Of a DNA stretch of 64,000 nt, positions 22,043-29,756 are shown piece after piece. Location of the stretch: assembly GCA_016742175.1 (NCBI GenBank), contig JACVCH010000002.1, positions 1 through 64,000 of the forward strand. The letters are read 5' to 3'. Origin of the DNA: Rhizobiaceae bacterium (lineage in GTDB: Bacteria; Pseudomonadota; Alphaproteobacteria; Rhizobiales; Rhizobiaceae). The stretch's first letter is position 1, and every line of letters starts with the position of its first letter. The notes beneath the pieces are model-generated. The model searched no databases, was not told the origin of the DNA, and was given only the letters and a program-made list of their open reading frames with translations. The translations under genes were made by a program, and so were the position numbers.

Positions 22043-22095
22043 GGCTGGTCTCCCGATTGGCTGGCGACAGGATACGCCCGATCGGATGGAAGAGC

Positions 22096-22112
22096 TTGCC
22101 GAAATCCGGCAA
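22096..22112. promoter_or_regulatory. Palindromic operator candidate between ior and lrp-type gene
   Basis: TTGCCG-N5-CGGCAA is a perfect inverted repeat in the 139-base divergent gap. Its size and symmetry fit an Lrp/AsnC-family dimer site, so it could control both genes. This is inference from position and symmetry. Confidence 0.45.
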
Positions 22113-22181
22113 TTGCGCCAACATTCCGCATATCATTGCCGCTAAACGGCCTCTCATCGGTCAATTCATCCGGATATCGCG

Positions 22182-22640
22182 ATGCAACTGGAAGAACAGG
22201 ACCGCCGCCTACTCTCCATCCTTCAGGAGAACGGCCGCATCTCCAACCAGGACCTCGCCGACCAGGCCGGCATGTCCGCCTCGGCCTGCTGGCGCCGCGT
22301 GCGCGCGCTGGAGGAAGCCGGGATCATCAGCGATTACCGCGCCTTGCTCGACCCGGCTCAGGCGGGACTGCAATTCCACGCCATCGTCCACGTCACCCTC
22401 ACCCGCCACGAGCACGGCCACGTCGACACCTTCATCGCCGAGGTCCAGCAAAGGCCCGAAGTGCTCGACTGCTTTTCGACCACCGGCGAAGCGGACTATC
22501 ACCTCCGCGTCCTCTGCGCGGACCTCGACGCCTACAACGCCTTCCTCGAAGGCTTTCTCTTTCGCCTGCCGGGCATCGCGAACGTACGCACAAATCTGGT
22601 GCTGAAAAGCATCAAGCACACGACACGGCTGGCGGTTTGA
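22182..22640 (+). CDS. Lrp/AsnC family transcriptional regulator
   Basis: A 152-aa protein with an N-terminal winged helix-turn-helix (LLSILQENGRISNQDLADQ, SASACWRRVRALEEAGII) and a C-terminal RAM/AsnC ligand-binding domain. It is transcribed away from the indolepyruvate oxidoreductase gene, and this family usually controls its divergent neighbour in response to an amino acid, so an aromatic or branched amino acid or its oxo acid is a reasonable ligand guess. Length is standard. Confidence 0.93.
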   Translation: MQLEEQDRRLLSILQENGRISNQDLADQAGMSASACWRRVRALEEAGIISDYRALLDPAQAGLQFHAIVHVTLTRHEHGHVDTFIAEVQQRPEVLDCFSTTGEADYHLRVLCADLDAYNAFLEGFLFRLPGIANVRTNLVLKSIKHTTRLAV

Positions 22641-22658
22641 CGCGTCGCCGACGACGCG

Positions 22659-22710
22659 TGATCTCCCCCCTTGCGGGGGAGATGTCCGGCAGGACAGAGG
22701 AGGGCAACGT
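22659..22710 (+). repeat. Intergenic palindromic repeat, family A, copy 1
   Basis: Contains TGATCTCCCCCC, TTGCGGGGGAGATGT and CCGGCAGGACAGAGG. The first part folds into a hairpin (CTCCCCC / GGGGGAG). It lies between the convergent ends of the Lrp-family gene and the ferredoxin-domain gene, and is the only copy here without an inverted partner. Confidence 0.85.
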
Positions 22711-22721
22711 CGAGCGCTTCT

Positions 22722-23363
22722 CTATCCGTAGACGAACGCATCCATATGAAACGCCTGCACCTCGGCCGGATAGCGATACGCGTCATGCGGACAGGCATTG
22801 CGCGCAAGGCAGCCCTGCCCGCGGCAGGCCACACCGTCCCCGCGGACATGCAAGCGACACGCCCCGACATCATATCCGCCCGCGCTGAACGCCCCGACCG
22901 GACAAGCCGTCAAACATGGTTTGTCCGGGCAATCGTCGCAAAGATGTCGCGTCTTCGGCGCCTCCCCAAGCACCAGCGCCCGGTCAAACAGGAGCGCTCC
23001 GCGATAGGCATGCCACAGCCCGAACTCCGGATGCATGAGAATCCCGAGCGGCGACGGCCGCAGCCCTTCCGCCCGCATCGCCCATTGCTGGAAAGGGAGA
23101 TAGGGCCGATCGCTCGGATAGACCGCGCGTGCGTTGACCGCGTCCGCGACCTCGTCGATGACGATCCGCGACCACGTGTCGAGCGGATCGGCGACGCCGT
23201 CGTGCAGCTTCCGCCACCGTTGGAAATGCGGCCAGTAATCCGCCCCGCCGTGGCCGACGAGCAGTATCGCTTTTGCCGGCGCATCCTCGCCGGGCTTGAA
23301 GTCGAATCCGCCACGCAGAATGAGGCCTGACGACGACAAGAGAACTGTGATGTGCTCGATCAT
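22722..23363 (-). CDS. MMACHC/QueG-like protein with C-terminal two-[4Fe-4S] ferredoxin domain
   Basis: A 213-aa protein. Residues about 30-135 resemble the cobalamin-binding fold of MMACHC (CblC): ILLVGHGG, DPLDTW, and especially LGILMHPEFGLWHAYRGALLF, which parallels the human IHPRFGGWFAIRG segment. Residues 140-195 carry eight cysteines: C142, C145, C150, C154-Pro and C169, C180, C185, C191-Pro, enough for two 4Fe-4S clusters. QueG and reductive dehalogenases share this order (cobalamin domain, then ferredoxin domain). Its position beside the mttB cluster suggests a role in corrinoid reduction or processing. The ferredoxin part is certain, the MMACHC likeness is my own reading. Confidence 0.75.
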   Translation of the reverse strand: MIEHITVLLSSSGLILRGGFDFKPGEDAPAKAILLVGHGGADYWPHFQRWRKLHDGVADPLDTWSRIVIDEVADAVNARAVYPSDRPYLPFQQWAMRAEGLRPSPLGILMHPEFGLWHAYRGALLFDRALVLGEAPKTRHLCDDCPDKPCLTACPVGAFSAGGYDVGACRLHVRGDGVACRGQGCLARNACPHDAYRYPAEVQAFHMDAFVYG

Positions 23364-23395
23364 CGCCCGGCCGACAACAGAAAAGTCCGCGCCCT

Positions 23396-23447
23396 ACGTT
23401 GCCCCCCTCTGCCCTGCCGGGCATCTCCCCCACAGGTGGGGAGATTA
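23396..23447 (-). repeat. Intergenic palindromic repeat, family A, copy 2
   Basis: Reverse orientation: CGTTGCCCCCCTCTGCCCTG, GCCGGGCATCTCCCCC, then ACAGGTGGGGAGATT. It is the left arm of an inverted pair. Confidence 0.85.
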
Positions 23448-23467
23448 GTCTCGTCGCCGACACCGCG

Positions 23468-23551
23468 TGATCTCCCCCCATGCGGGGGGTCCGAAGGACG
23501 GGCCGAGACCCGTGGCTCGGCCCAGGGCGGCCGGCAGGACAGAGGGGGGCG
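23468..23551 (+). repeat. Intergenic palindromic repeat, family A, copy 3, interrupted
   Basis: Forward orientation, right arm of the pair. The middle of the repeat (normally GAGATGT) is replaced by about 43 bases that contain their own hairpin, GGGCCGAG (23500-23507) and CTCGGCCC (23516-23523). The repeat then resumes with CCGGCAGGACAGAGGGGGGC. Confidence 0.8.
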
Positions 23552-23681
23552 CTGTCCCGCGACGTGGCAGGATCGGGGGCGCAACAAGCTACCCCTTCCC
23601 GTCCGGCCCTCGTATCGCGGAGCGCCAGACTTCCTTGTGGATGATGTCGGCCACTTTAGCCCGGCCTGAAACGGGCTCCTT

Positions 23682-25256
23682 TCAAGTGAAGGCGTCGGGC
23701 ATGGACTCCTTCTTCTTCGCCATGAAATCCTTCAGCCCGTCCTCGAGGCCCGGGTCGAGATACGGCGCTTCGTAGGTGTCCAGCCAGCGGCGCGCGAGTT
23801 CGTTCGCGCGCTGCGGCGCGGTCTTCTCGCCCTCGGCGAGCCATTGTTCGTAGGAATTGTTATCGGCGATCGACGAACGATAAAATGCCGTCTGGAAGTT
23901 CGCCTGCGTGTGCGAGCAGCCGAGATAGTGGCTGCCGGGGCCGACTTCGCGGATCGCGTCCATCGCCTGCCCGTTTTCCGACAGGTCGACGCCGGCGGCG
24001 AACTTCTGCTGCATGCCGAGCTGGTCGACATCCATCATAAACTTCTCGTAGCAGGAGGCGAGCCCGCCTTCGAGCCAGCCGGCCGCGTGCAGAACGAAGT
24101 TCGTGCCGGCCAGCACCGTCGAATTCAGCGTGTTGGCGCTCTCATAAGCCGCCTGCGCATCCGGCACCTTCGAGGCGCAGAGCGATCCGCCGGTGCGGAA
24201 CGGCAGGCCGAGACGGCGCGCGAGCTGGCCCGCGCCATAGGATACCAGCGTCGGCTCCGGCGTGCCGAAGGTCGGCGCGCCCGATTGCATCGAGATCGAG
24301 GAGGCGAAGGTGCCGAAGAGCACCGGCGCGCCGGGCCGCACGAGCTGCGTGAACGAGGCGCCGGCCAGCACTTCCGCCAGAACCTGCGTCAGCGTTCCGG
24401 CCACCGTCACTGGGCTCATCGCGCCGGCGAGGATGAAGGGCGTGATGATCGTCGCCTGGTTGGCGCGCGCATAGACCTTCGCCGCGCCCAGCATGGTTTC
24501 GTCGAAGACCATCGGCGAGTTGGCGTTGATGAGGTTGATGATGACCGTGTTGTCGTCGACGAACTTCTCACCGAACAGGATCTTCGCCATCGCCACCGTG
24601 TCCTCCGCGCGCTCCGGCGCGGTGACCGAGCCCATGAAGGGCTTGTCGGAGAACTTCATGTGGCTGAACACCATGTCGAGATGGCGTTTGTTGACCGGCA
24701 CGTCGACCGGCTCGCACACCGTGCCGCCCGAATGGTGGATCGACGGGGCCATGTAGGCGAGTTTCACGAAATTGCGGAAATCCTCGATCGTGGCATAGCG
24801 GCGGTTGCCGTCGAGGTCGCGCACGAAGGGCGGGCCGTAGACGGGCGCGAACACCGTCGCGTCGCCGCCGATCTGGACCGATCGCTCGGGATTGCGCGCA
24901 TGCTGGGTGAAGACGGACGGCGCGGTCTTCAGGAGCTCGCGGCAGAGCCCCTTCGGGAAATGCACGCGCTCGCCGCGCACGTCGGCGCCGGCCTGCCTCC
25001 AGAGCTCCAGCGCCTCGGCGTCGTCGCGAAACTCGATGCCGACCTCTTCGAGAACCGTGTCGGCGTTCGCCTCGATCAGCGCCAGGCCTTCCTCGTTCAG
25101 CACCTCGTAGAGCGGGATCTGGCGCTTGATGTAGGTCAGCGTCTTGCCCGGACCGCCGCCCGAGCGGGCCGCGCGCCGTGCCGCCGCACCGCCGCCCGCG
25201 CCACGTCCGCGCCGTGCTGCGCCCGCTTCTTCCGCGTGAGCGAGATTTTCGTCCAT
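23682..25256 (-). CDS. MttB-family (trimethylamine methyltransferase-like) corrinoid methyltransferase, non-pyrrolysine
   Basis: A 524-aa TIM-barrel methyltransferase of the MttB superfamily; such enzymes move a methyl group from a quaternary or tertiary amine to a corrinoid protein. There is no internal amber codon, so it is a pyrrolysine-free member, like the glycine betaine enzyme MtgB; the substrate here is not known. Conserved-looking stretches include MSPVTVAGTLTQVLAEVLAG and APTFGTPEPTLVSYGAGQLAR. Residues 13-38 are an Arg/Ala/Gly-rich low-complexity leader. I chose ATG 25256 with AAGGA upstream. It is divergent from its presumed partner, the corrinoid protein. Confidence 0.92.
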   Translation of the reverse strand: MDENLAHAEEAGAARRGRGAGGGAAARRAARSGGGPGKTLTYIKRQIPLYEVLNEEGLALIEANADTVLEEVGIEFRDDAEALELWRQAGADVRGERVHFPKGLCRELLKTAPSVFTQHARNPERSVQIGGDATVFAPVYGPPFVRDLDGNRRYATIEDFRNFVKLAYMAPSIHHSGGTVCEPVDVPVNKRHLDMVFSHMKFSDKPFMGSVTAPERAEDTVAMAKILFGEKFVDDNTVIINLINANSPMVFDETMLGAAKVYARANQATIITPFILAGAMSPVTVAGTLTQVLAEVLAGASFTQLVRPGAPVLFGTFASSISMQSGAPTFGTPEPTLVSYGAGQLARRLGLPFRTGGSLCASKVPDAQAAYESANTLNSTVLAGTNFVLHAAGWLEGGLASCYEKFMMDVDQLGMQQKFAAGVDLSENGQAMDAIREVGPGSHYLGCSHTQANFQTAFYRSSIADNNSYEQWLAEGEKTAPQRANELARRWLDTYEAPYLDPGLEDGLKDFMAKKKESMPDAFT

Positions 25257-25350
25257 GTCCAACCCGTCCTTATTGCGTTCGCCGCCGGTCGCGGCGTTTT
25301 CCCGCCAATCTAGTGGAGGCCGCTTTGCGAACGGGCTTGGCCGCGCCAAA

Positions 25351-25372
25351 CCGTGTCGCAAAATCGACACGG
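25351..25372. promoter_or_regulatory. Palindromic operator candidate between mttB-like and corrinoid genes
   Basis: CCGTGTCG-N6-CGACACGG is a perfect 8-bp inverted repeat centred in the 266-base divergent gap. It is well placed to regulate both methyltransferase halves. Which regulator binds it (the LysR at 32970 or the GlxA-type at 34829) is not known. I saw no convincing cobalamin riboswitch in this gap. Confidence 0.5.
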
Positions 25373-25522
25373 AATCCTGCATGTTTCCCGCCGGGTTTCA
25401 CGGTCGTTTTCGTTTCCGCCGACGTCGCATTCCGACTATGGGAAATCGCCGCCGTCAGAATATGAATTGGGCACGACAAATCAGCGCGGAATGCGCCTGC
25501 CAGAGCCTTTCAGGAGTACCCG

Positions 25523-26221
<699 letters not shown>

Positions 26222-26225
26222 CATG

Positions 26226-26250
26226 AAAAAGGGCGCCGCGAGGCGCCCTT
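26226..26250 (-). terminator. Rho-independent terminator for the entericidin-like gene
   Basis: GGGCGCC (26231-26237) and GGCGCCC (26242-26248) form a perfect stem with a 4-base loop; on the minus strand it is followed by TTTTT. It is 27 bases past the entericidin stop. On the plus strand only two T follow, so it may end the corrinoid gene transcript weakly or let it read through. Confidence 0.75.
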
Positions 26251-26276
26251 GATCGTTCCGGCTCGCGATCGAGCCC

Positions 26277-26432
26277 TTATTCTGCCGCGCCGGCGACGTT
26301 ACGGCCTGCCGACTGCGTCGCGTCCACCGTATTGGCCGCGTCCGCACCGACGCCGCGAATGGTGTTAGCACAGCCGCTGGCCATGGCGATGACGGCGAAG
26401 ACGATGGCGACACGCGAAATTGCCTTGGACAT
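26277..26432 (-). CDS. Entericidin EcnA/B-like small lipoprotein
   Basis: A 51-aa ORF beginning MSKAISRVAIVFAV with a hydrophobic signal, the lipobox-like MASGC (cysteine at 21), then NTIRGVGADAANTVDA and a small-residue tail. GGGAG lies 8 bases before the ATG and a strong terminator follows. Entericidin-family lipoproteins are small membrane proteins linked in enteric bacteria to toxin/antidote effects; the function in rhizobia is not established. It lies opposite to and inside the corrinoid gene cluster. Confidence 0.85.
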   Translation of the reverse strand: MSKAISRVAIVFAVIAMASGCANTIRGVGADAANTVDATQSAGRNVAGAAE

Positions 26433-26458
26433 TTGATCTGCTCCCGAGATGATAAGGC

Positions 26459-27103
26459 ATGGAAAATCCAGCTTCCAACCGTGAACGCGCCAACAGCCAA
26501 AAGGTTCTCGTCATCGCCTGCGGAATGATCGCGCGCGAGATCATCGCGGTTAAGGATGCGTTGCGGCTCGATCATCTGGACCTGACCTGCCTGCCCGCCG
26601 AGTTCCACTACCGCCCCGATCGCATCGCCCCGGCACTCGACCTCGCGATCCGAAAGGCCCGCGCCGAAGGCATCACGAACATCTTCGTCGGCTATGCCGA
26701 TTGCGGCACCGGCGGCGACATCGACAAGGTCTGCGCCGCGCACGGCGTCGAGCGCATCGACGGGCCGCACTGCTTCGCCTTCTACCAGGGCCTGCCCGCC
26801 TTCGAGGCCGTCACCGACGGCGACATGACCTCGTTCTACATGACCGATTTTCTGTGCCGGCATTTCGACGCCTTCTTCATGAAGCCGATGGGCCTCGACC
26901 GGCATCCCGAACTGATCGCGGACTTTTTCGGCAATTACAAGAAGGTCGTCTACCTCGCCCAGACCGACGATCCGGCGCTCGAAGCCGTGGCGATCCGCGC
27001 GGCGAAGCTGCTCGGCCTTGCCTATGAGCGGCGCTTCACCGGCTATGGCGATCTCGTCCCCGCCCTCAAAAAGGCGCATGAGACGGTCAGTCAGGGCGGC
27101 TGA
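26459..27103 (+). CDS. DUF1638 family protein
   Basis: A 214-aa protein of a family without a settled function. Its body starts at KVLVIACGMIAREI and contains the conserved-looking VGYADCGTGGDIDKVC and IDGPHCFAFYQG segments, with four or more cysteines and histidines that could bind metal. DUF1638 genes are commonly seen near corrinoid methyltransferase genes, as here. It starts only 26 bases from the divergent entericidin gene and likely depends on a promoter within that gene or on read-through from the corrinoid gene. Confidence 0.85.
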   Translation: MENPASNRERANSQKVLVIACGMIAREIIAVKDALRLDHLDLTCLPAEFHYRPDRIAPALDLAIRKARAEGITNIFVGYADCGTGGDIDKVCAAHGVERIDGPHCFAFYQGLPAFEAVTDGDMTSFYMTDFLCRHFDAFFMKPMGLDRHPELIADFFGNYKKVVYLAQTDDPALEAVAIRAAKLLGLAYERRFTGYGDLVPALKKAHETVSQGG

Positions 27104-27124
27104 ACCTCGCATGTTGGACTGCCG

Positions 27125-27703
27125 ATGCTTCGTCGCCCCGCGCTCGCGCTTCTCGCGCTCTTCTCCTCCGTCACCGCCTCGCTCGCCACCGGCGAGATCG
27201 AGAGCCTGATCACCGATGCCGATCGCGAGCGCCTCGCCGCCTTCGACCGTGCCAAGCAGCAGGCGCTCGGCGAGGCCGAGGGCGCCGACAGCCAGAGCGC
27301 GCTCGCCGCGCTGCGCAAGGCGGCGAACGCCGAGGCCCTGCCCTTTGCCGATTTCGACCTGACCGGCAACTGGCAATGCCGCACGCTCAAGGCCGGCGGT
27401 CTGGCGAAACTCGTCGTCTATGGCTGGTTCGATTGCCGCGTCACCGATGACGGGTCGGGCTGGCGGCTGGAAAAGCTCACCGGCTCGCAGCGCACGGTCG
27501 GCCGCTTCTTCACCGAGAGCGACACGCGACTCACTTATCTCGGCGCCTTCTTCGTCGCCGGCGATGCCGCGCCCGAATACGGCGCCGGCGTCGACAGCGA
27601 CCAAGTCGGCTATGCCGTGCGCACCGGGCCGGACAACTGGCAGATCGAGTTTCCCCTGCCGCGCTACGAATCCGTCTTCGACATTCTGGAGTTCAGGCGG
27701 TAG
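27125..27703 (+). CDS. DUF4893-like exported protein
   Basis: A 192-aa protein with a short hydrophobic signal (MLRRPALALLALFSSVTASLA) and a soluble domain with TGNWQCRTLKAGG and VGRFFTESDTRLTYLGAFFV. It looks like the DUF4893 family of periplasmic proteins of unknown function. It follows the DUF1638 gene after 21 bases and may be cotranscribed with it, without an obvious link to methyl transfer. Confidence 0.75.
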   Translation: MLRRPALALLALFSSVTASLATGEIESLITDADRERLAAFDRAKQQALGEAEGADSQSALAALRKAANAEALPFADFDLTGNWQCRTLKAGGLAKLVVYGWFDCRVTDDGSGWRLEKLTGSQRTVGRFFTESDTRLTYLGAFFVAGDAAPEYGAGVDSDQVGYAVRTGPDNWQIEFPLPRYESVFDILEFRR

Positions 27704-27797
27704 GCAACTTTCGCGCAATGAATCTCGTGCATGACTCTTGCAGATCGACCGCCTCTACCCATCTTGGCGGGCGAACGCGAAGGATGACCAGGACGAC

Positions 27798-28451
27798 ATG
27801 ACGGACGAACTTGCCCGCCCCGCAATGCTGCCGGTGCCCGTCCCGACCATGGCTGCCGGCAAGGCGCGCCTGTCGCAGATTTTCCGGCGACTGGCGGCCG
27901 AATCAGAGCACTCGGTCTCGATCGAGGAACTGCGCGATTCGATGGGCGACCGCGGCTTCGCGATGCTGCTCGTCCTCTTCGCCGCGCTCAATCTCCTGCC
28001 TTTGCCGCCCGGCTCGACGCTCGTCCTCGGCATTCCGCTGATGCTGGTTTCCGCGCAGATGATGCTCGGCTATCCGACTGCATGGCTGCCACGGTTCCTC
28101 CTCGACAAGTCGATCAGCGCCGACCGTTTCCGCCACGCCGTCACCTATGTCATTCCGCGCCTCGAATGGCTGGAACGGCTGGTGCGCCCGCGCCAGTGGC
28201 CGTTCGAGACCGCCGACGCCGACCGCTATCTCGGCCTTGCCAGCTTCGTCCTCGCCGTCGCCGTCTTTTTGCCGATCCCGCTCGGCAATTGGCTGCCCGC
28301 CTTTTCCGTCGCCGTCATCGGCCTGGCGCTGTCGGAGCGCGACGGCATCTTTCTCGCCGTCGGCCTCGGTCTCGGCGCGCTTTCGCTCGCCATCATAGCC
28401 GCGGTCGTCGGCGCCGGCGCATTCCTGGCGAGCGCCGTCTTCGGCATCTGA
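27798..28451 (+). CDS. Exopolysaccharide synthesis protein, ExoD family
   Basis: A 217-aa inner-membrane protein with SIEELRDSMGDRGFAMLLVLFAALNLLPLPPGST in consecutive segments, matching ExoD, and four or five hydrophobic stretches to the C-terminus. ExoD was defined in Sinorhizobium as affecting exopolysaccharide and nodule invasion; its biochemical role is unclear. I chose ATG 27798 with AGGA upstream; a TTG start at 27738 is possible but less likely. Its link to the surrounding methyl-transfer genes is probably incidental. Confidence 0.88.
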   Translation: MTDELARPAMLPVPVPTMAAGKARLSQIFRRLAAESEHSVSIEELRDSMGDRGFAMLLVLFAALNLLPLPPGSTLVLGIPLMLVSAQMMLGYPTAWLPRFLLDKSISADRFRHAVTYVIPRLEWLERLVRPRQWPFETADADRYLGLASFVLAVAVFLPIPLGNWLPAFSVAVIGLALSERDGIFLAVGLGLGALSLAIIAAVVGAGAFLASAVFGI

Positions 28452-28547
28452 AGGGCGTCGCTTTTGAAGGCACCCGCGTCGTCCGGCAACAAGCAGCGCC
28501 CATCGCCATGCGGCAATGCTCCGGCAGGTTGATTTCACGGAGCCTTC

Positions 28548-28865
28548 ATGGCCGATCTCATCATCGTCTACTGGCGCGACATCCCGGCACAGGTCATCGT
28601 GCGCAAGGGGCGGCAGAACGCCAAGCGCGAACTGCCCCTGCGCTTCACCGAAGCCATCGACATGTGCGCCATGCGCACTGGCGCCGGCGAGACCGATGCG
28701 TATCTGGCCGAATGGCGCAAGGCCGATCCGGTGCCGGTGGGAGACGATCTCGAGGCCGAGGCCGACAAGGCGCTGGCCGAATTCGACACCGCCTATGATC
28801 GCGAGCGCCTCGTCGCGCTCGTCAAAGCGGGCGGTCACGAGACGAACATGGCGGAGGAGCGCTGA
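28548..28865 (+). CDS. 'Virulence factor' domain protein of the corrinoid cluster
   Basis: A 105-aa protein (MADLIIVYWRDIPAQVIV...) matching the small Pfam family called Virulence factor, whose function is unknown. It has no signal peptide or membrane segment and one cysteine near residue 60. Its stop abuts the ATG of the MetF-like gene, so the two are translationally linked, and similar pairs occur in other rhizobial corrinoid clusters. The family name should not be taken as evidence of virulence. Confidence 0.85.
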   Translation: MADLIIVYWRDIPAQVIVRKGRQNAKRELPLRFTEAIDMCAMRTGAGETDAYLAEWRKADPVPVGDDLEAEADKALAEFDTAYDRERLVALVKAGGHETNMAEER

Positions 28866-29732
28866 ATGATGAAGATTGCTGCATCGATCGAGGTTGCGCC
28901 CACGCAGGCCGTCGAATCCCAGGACCTGCCGGGCCTCTTTCCGGAAGGCTCGCGCGTCTACATCACCGATATCGGCAACGACTCGACCGACACGCTGGTC
29001 GCCGCCGCAAAGCGCGTGCGCGATCTCGGCTACCGCCCGGTCCCCCACTTCGCCTCGCGCCGCCTGACGACACGCGCTGCGCTCGAAGAGCGCATCCGCC
29101 GCTCGGCGCAGGAAGCCGGCATCACCGACGCCCTCGTCATCGGCGGCGGTCTCGACAAGCCGGCCGGCGAGTTCGCCTCGTCGATGGACGTCCTCGACAC
29201 CGGCTTCTTCGAAAAATACGGCATCACCCATCTCGGCGTCGCCGGCCATCCCGAGGGCAGCCCCGATTTCACCGAGGCCGAGGCCATCGCGGCGCTTCGC
29301 CAAAAGCAGGATTTCGCCCGGCGCTCCGGCATCGACGTGCGCATCGTCACCCAGTTCGGCTTCGATCCGCAGAAATTCATCTCGTGGGCCGAGGGCCTGA
29401 AAGCTACGGGCATCGAGCTTCCCGTCCATCTCGGCGTTGCAGGCCCGGCCAAAATCACGACGCTGATCAAGTTCGCCGCCATGTGCGGTGTCGGCAACTC
29501 GATCTCGTTCCTGAAGAAGAACGCCCTGTCGCTCACCGCGCTCGCCACCAGCCATTCGCCCGAAGGCATGGTCGGCCCGATCGAGAAGCACTGGCAGGCA
29601 ACGCCCGGCAGCGCCATCGCCCAGATCCACGTCTTTCCCTTCGGCGGACTGAAGAAAAGCGCCGAATGGCTCGTCGAGCGCGGCTCCTGGCCGTCGCACG
29701 CTTCTTCGCACGCCGCCCACGCATCCCGCTAA
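28866..29732 (+). CDS. Methylenetetrahydrofolate reductase-like protein
   Basis: A 288-aa TIM-barrel protein of the MetF type, which interconverts 5,10-methylene-THF and 5-methyl-THF with FAD and a nicotinamide. In this cluster it probably runs in the oxidative direction, taking methyl-THF made from the corrinoid protein into the C1 pool. ITQFGFDP-like (TQFGFDPQKF), HLGVAGPAKI and FFEKYGI segments fit the family. It differs from housekeeping MetF in its N-terminus and is close to the MetF2 type seen in methylotrophic clusters. ATG 28866 directly follows the upstream stop; GGAGG is nearby. Confidence 0.85.
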   Translation: MMKIAASIEVAPTQAVESQDLPGLFPEGSRVYITDIGNDSTDTLVAAAKRVRDLGYRPVPHFASRRLTTRAALEERIRRSAQEAGITDALVIGGGLDKPAGEFASSMDVLDTGFFEKYGITHLGVAGHPEGSPDFTEAEAIAALRQKQDFARRSGIDVRIVTQFGFDPQKFISWAEGLKATGIELPVHLGVAGPAKITTLIKFAAMCGVGNSISFLKKNALSLTALATSHSPEGMVGPIEKHWQATPGSAIAQIHVFPFGGLKKSAEWLVERGSWPSHASSHAAHASR

Positions 29733-29756
29733 TCCTCGCGCCCAAGGACCTCGCAA

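Larger units (their letters stand above)
23364..23681. other. Gene-free gap holding two family A repeats and a hairpin
   Basis: Contains an inverted pair of family A repeats (23396-23447 and 23468-23551). The remaining 130 bases show no gene. Just beyond the mttB stop, AGCCCG (23658-23663) and CGGGCT (23672-23677) form a small hairpin without a T-run, which may mark the mttB transcript end. Confidence 0.7.

Noticed and set aside
22063-22068. TGTCGC as a shared operator half-site for all amine genes
   Set aside because: It also occurs in the unrelated ior/lrp gap, and it is a GC-rich hexamer likely to appear by chance; kept only as a weak hint.
23682-25256. Pyrrolysine-containing trimethylamine methyltransferase
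   Set aside because: The frame has no in-frame amber and no pyl genes are in the window.
25257-25522. Cobalamin riboswitch ahead of the mttB-like or corrinoid gene
   Set aside because: I looked for the conserved B12-box-like core and multi-stem arrangement and saw only a simple palindrome. A covariance search would settle it.
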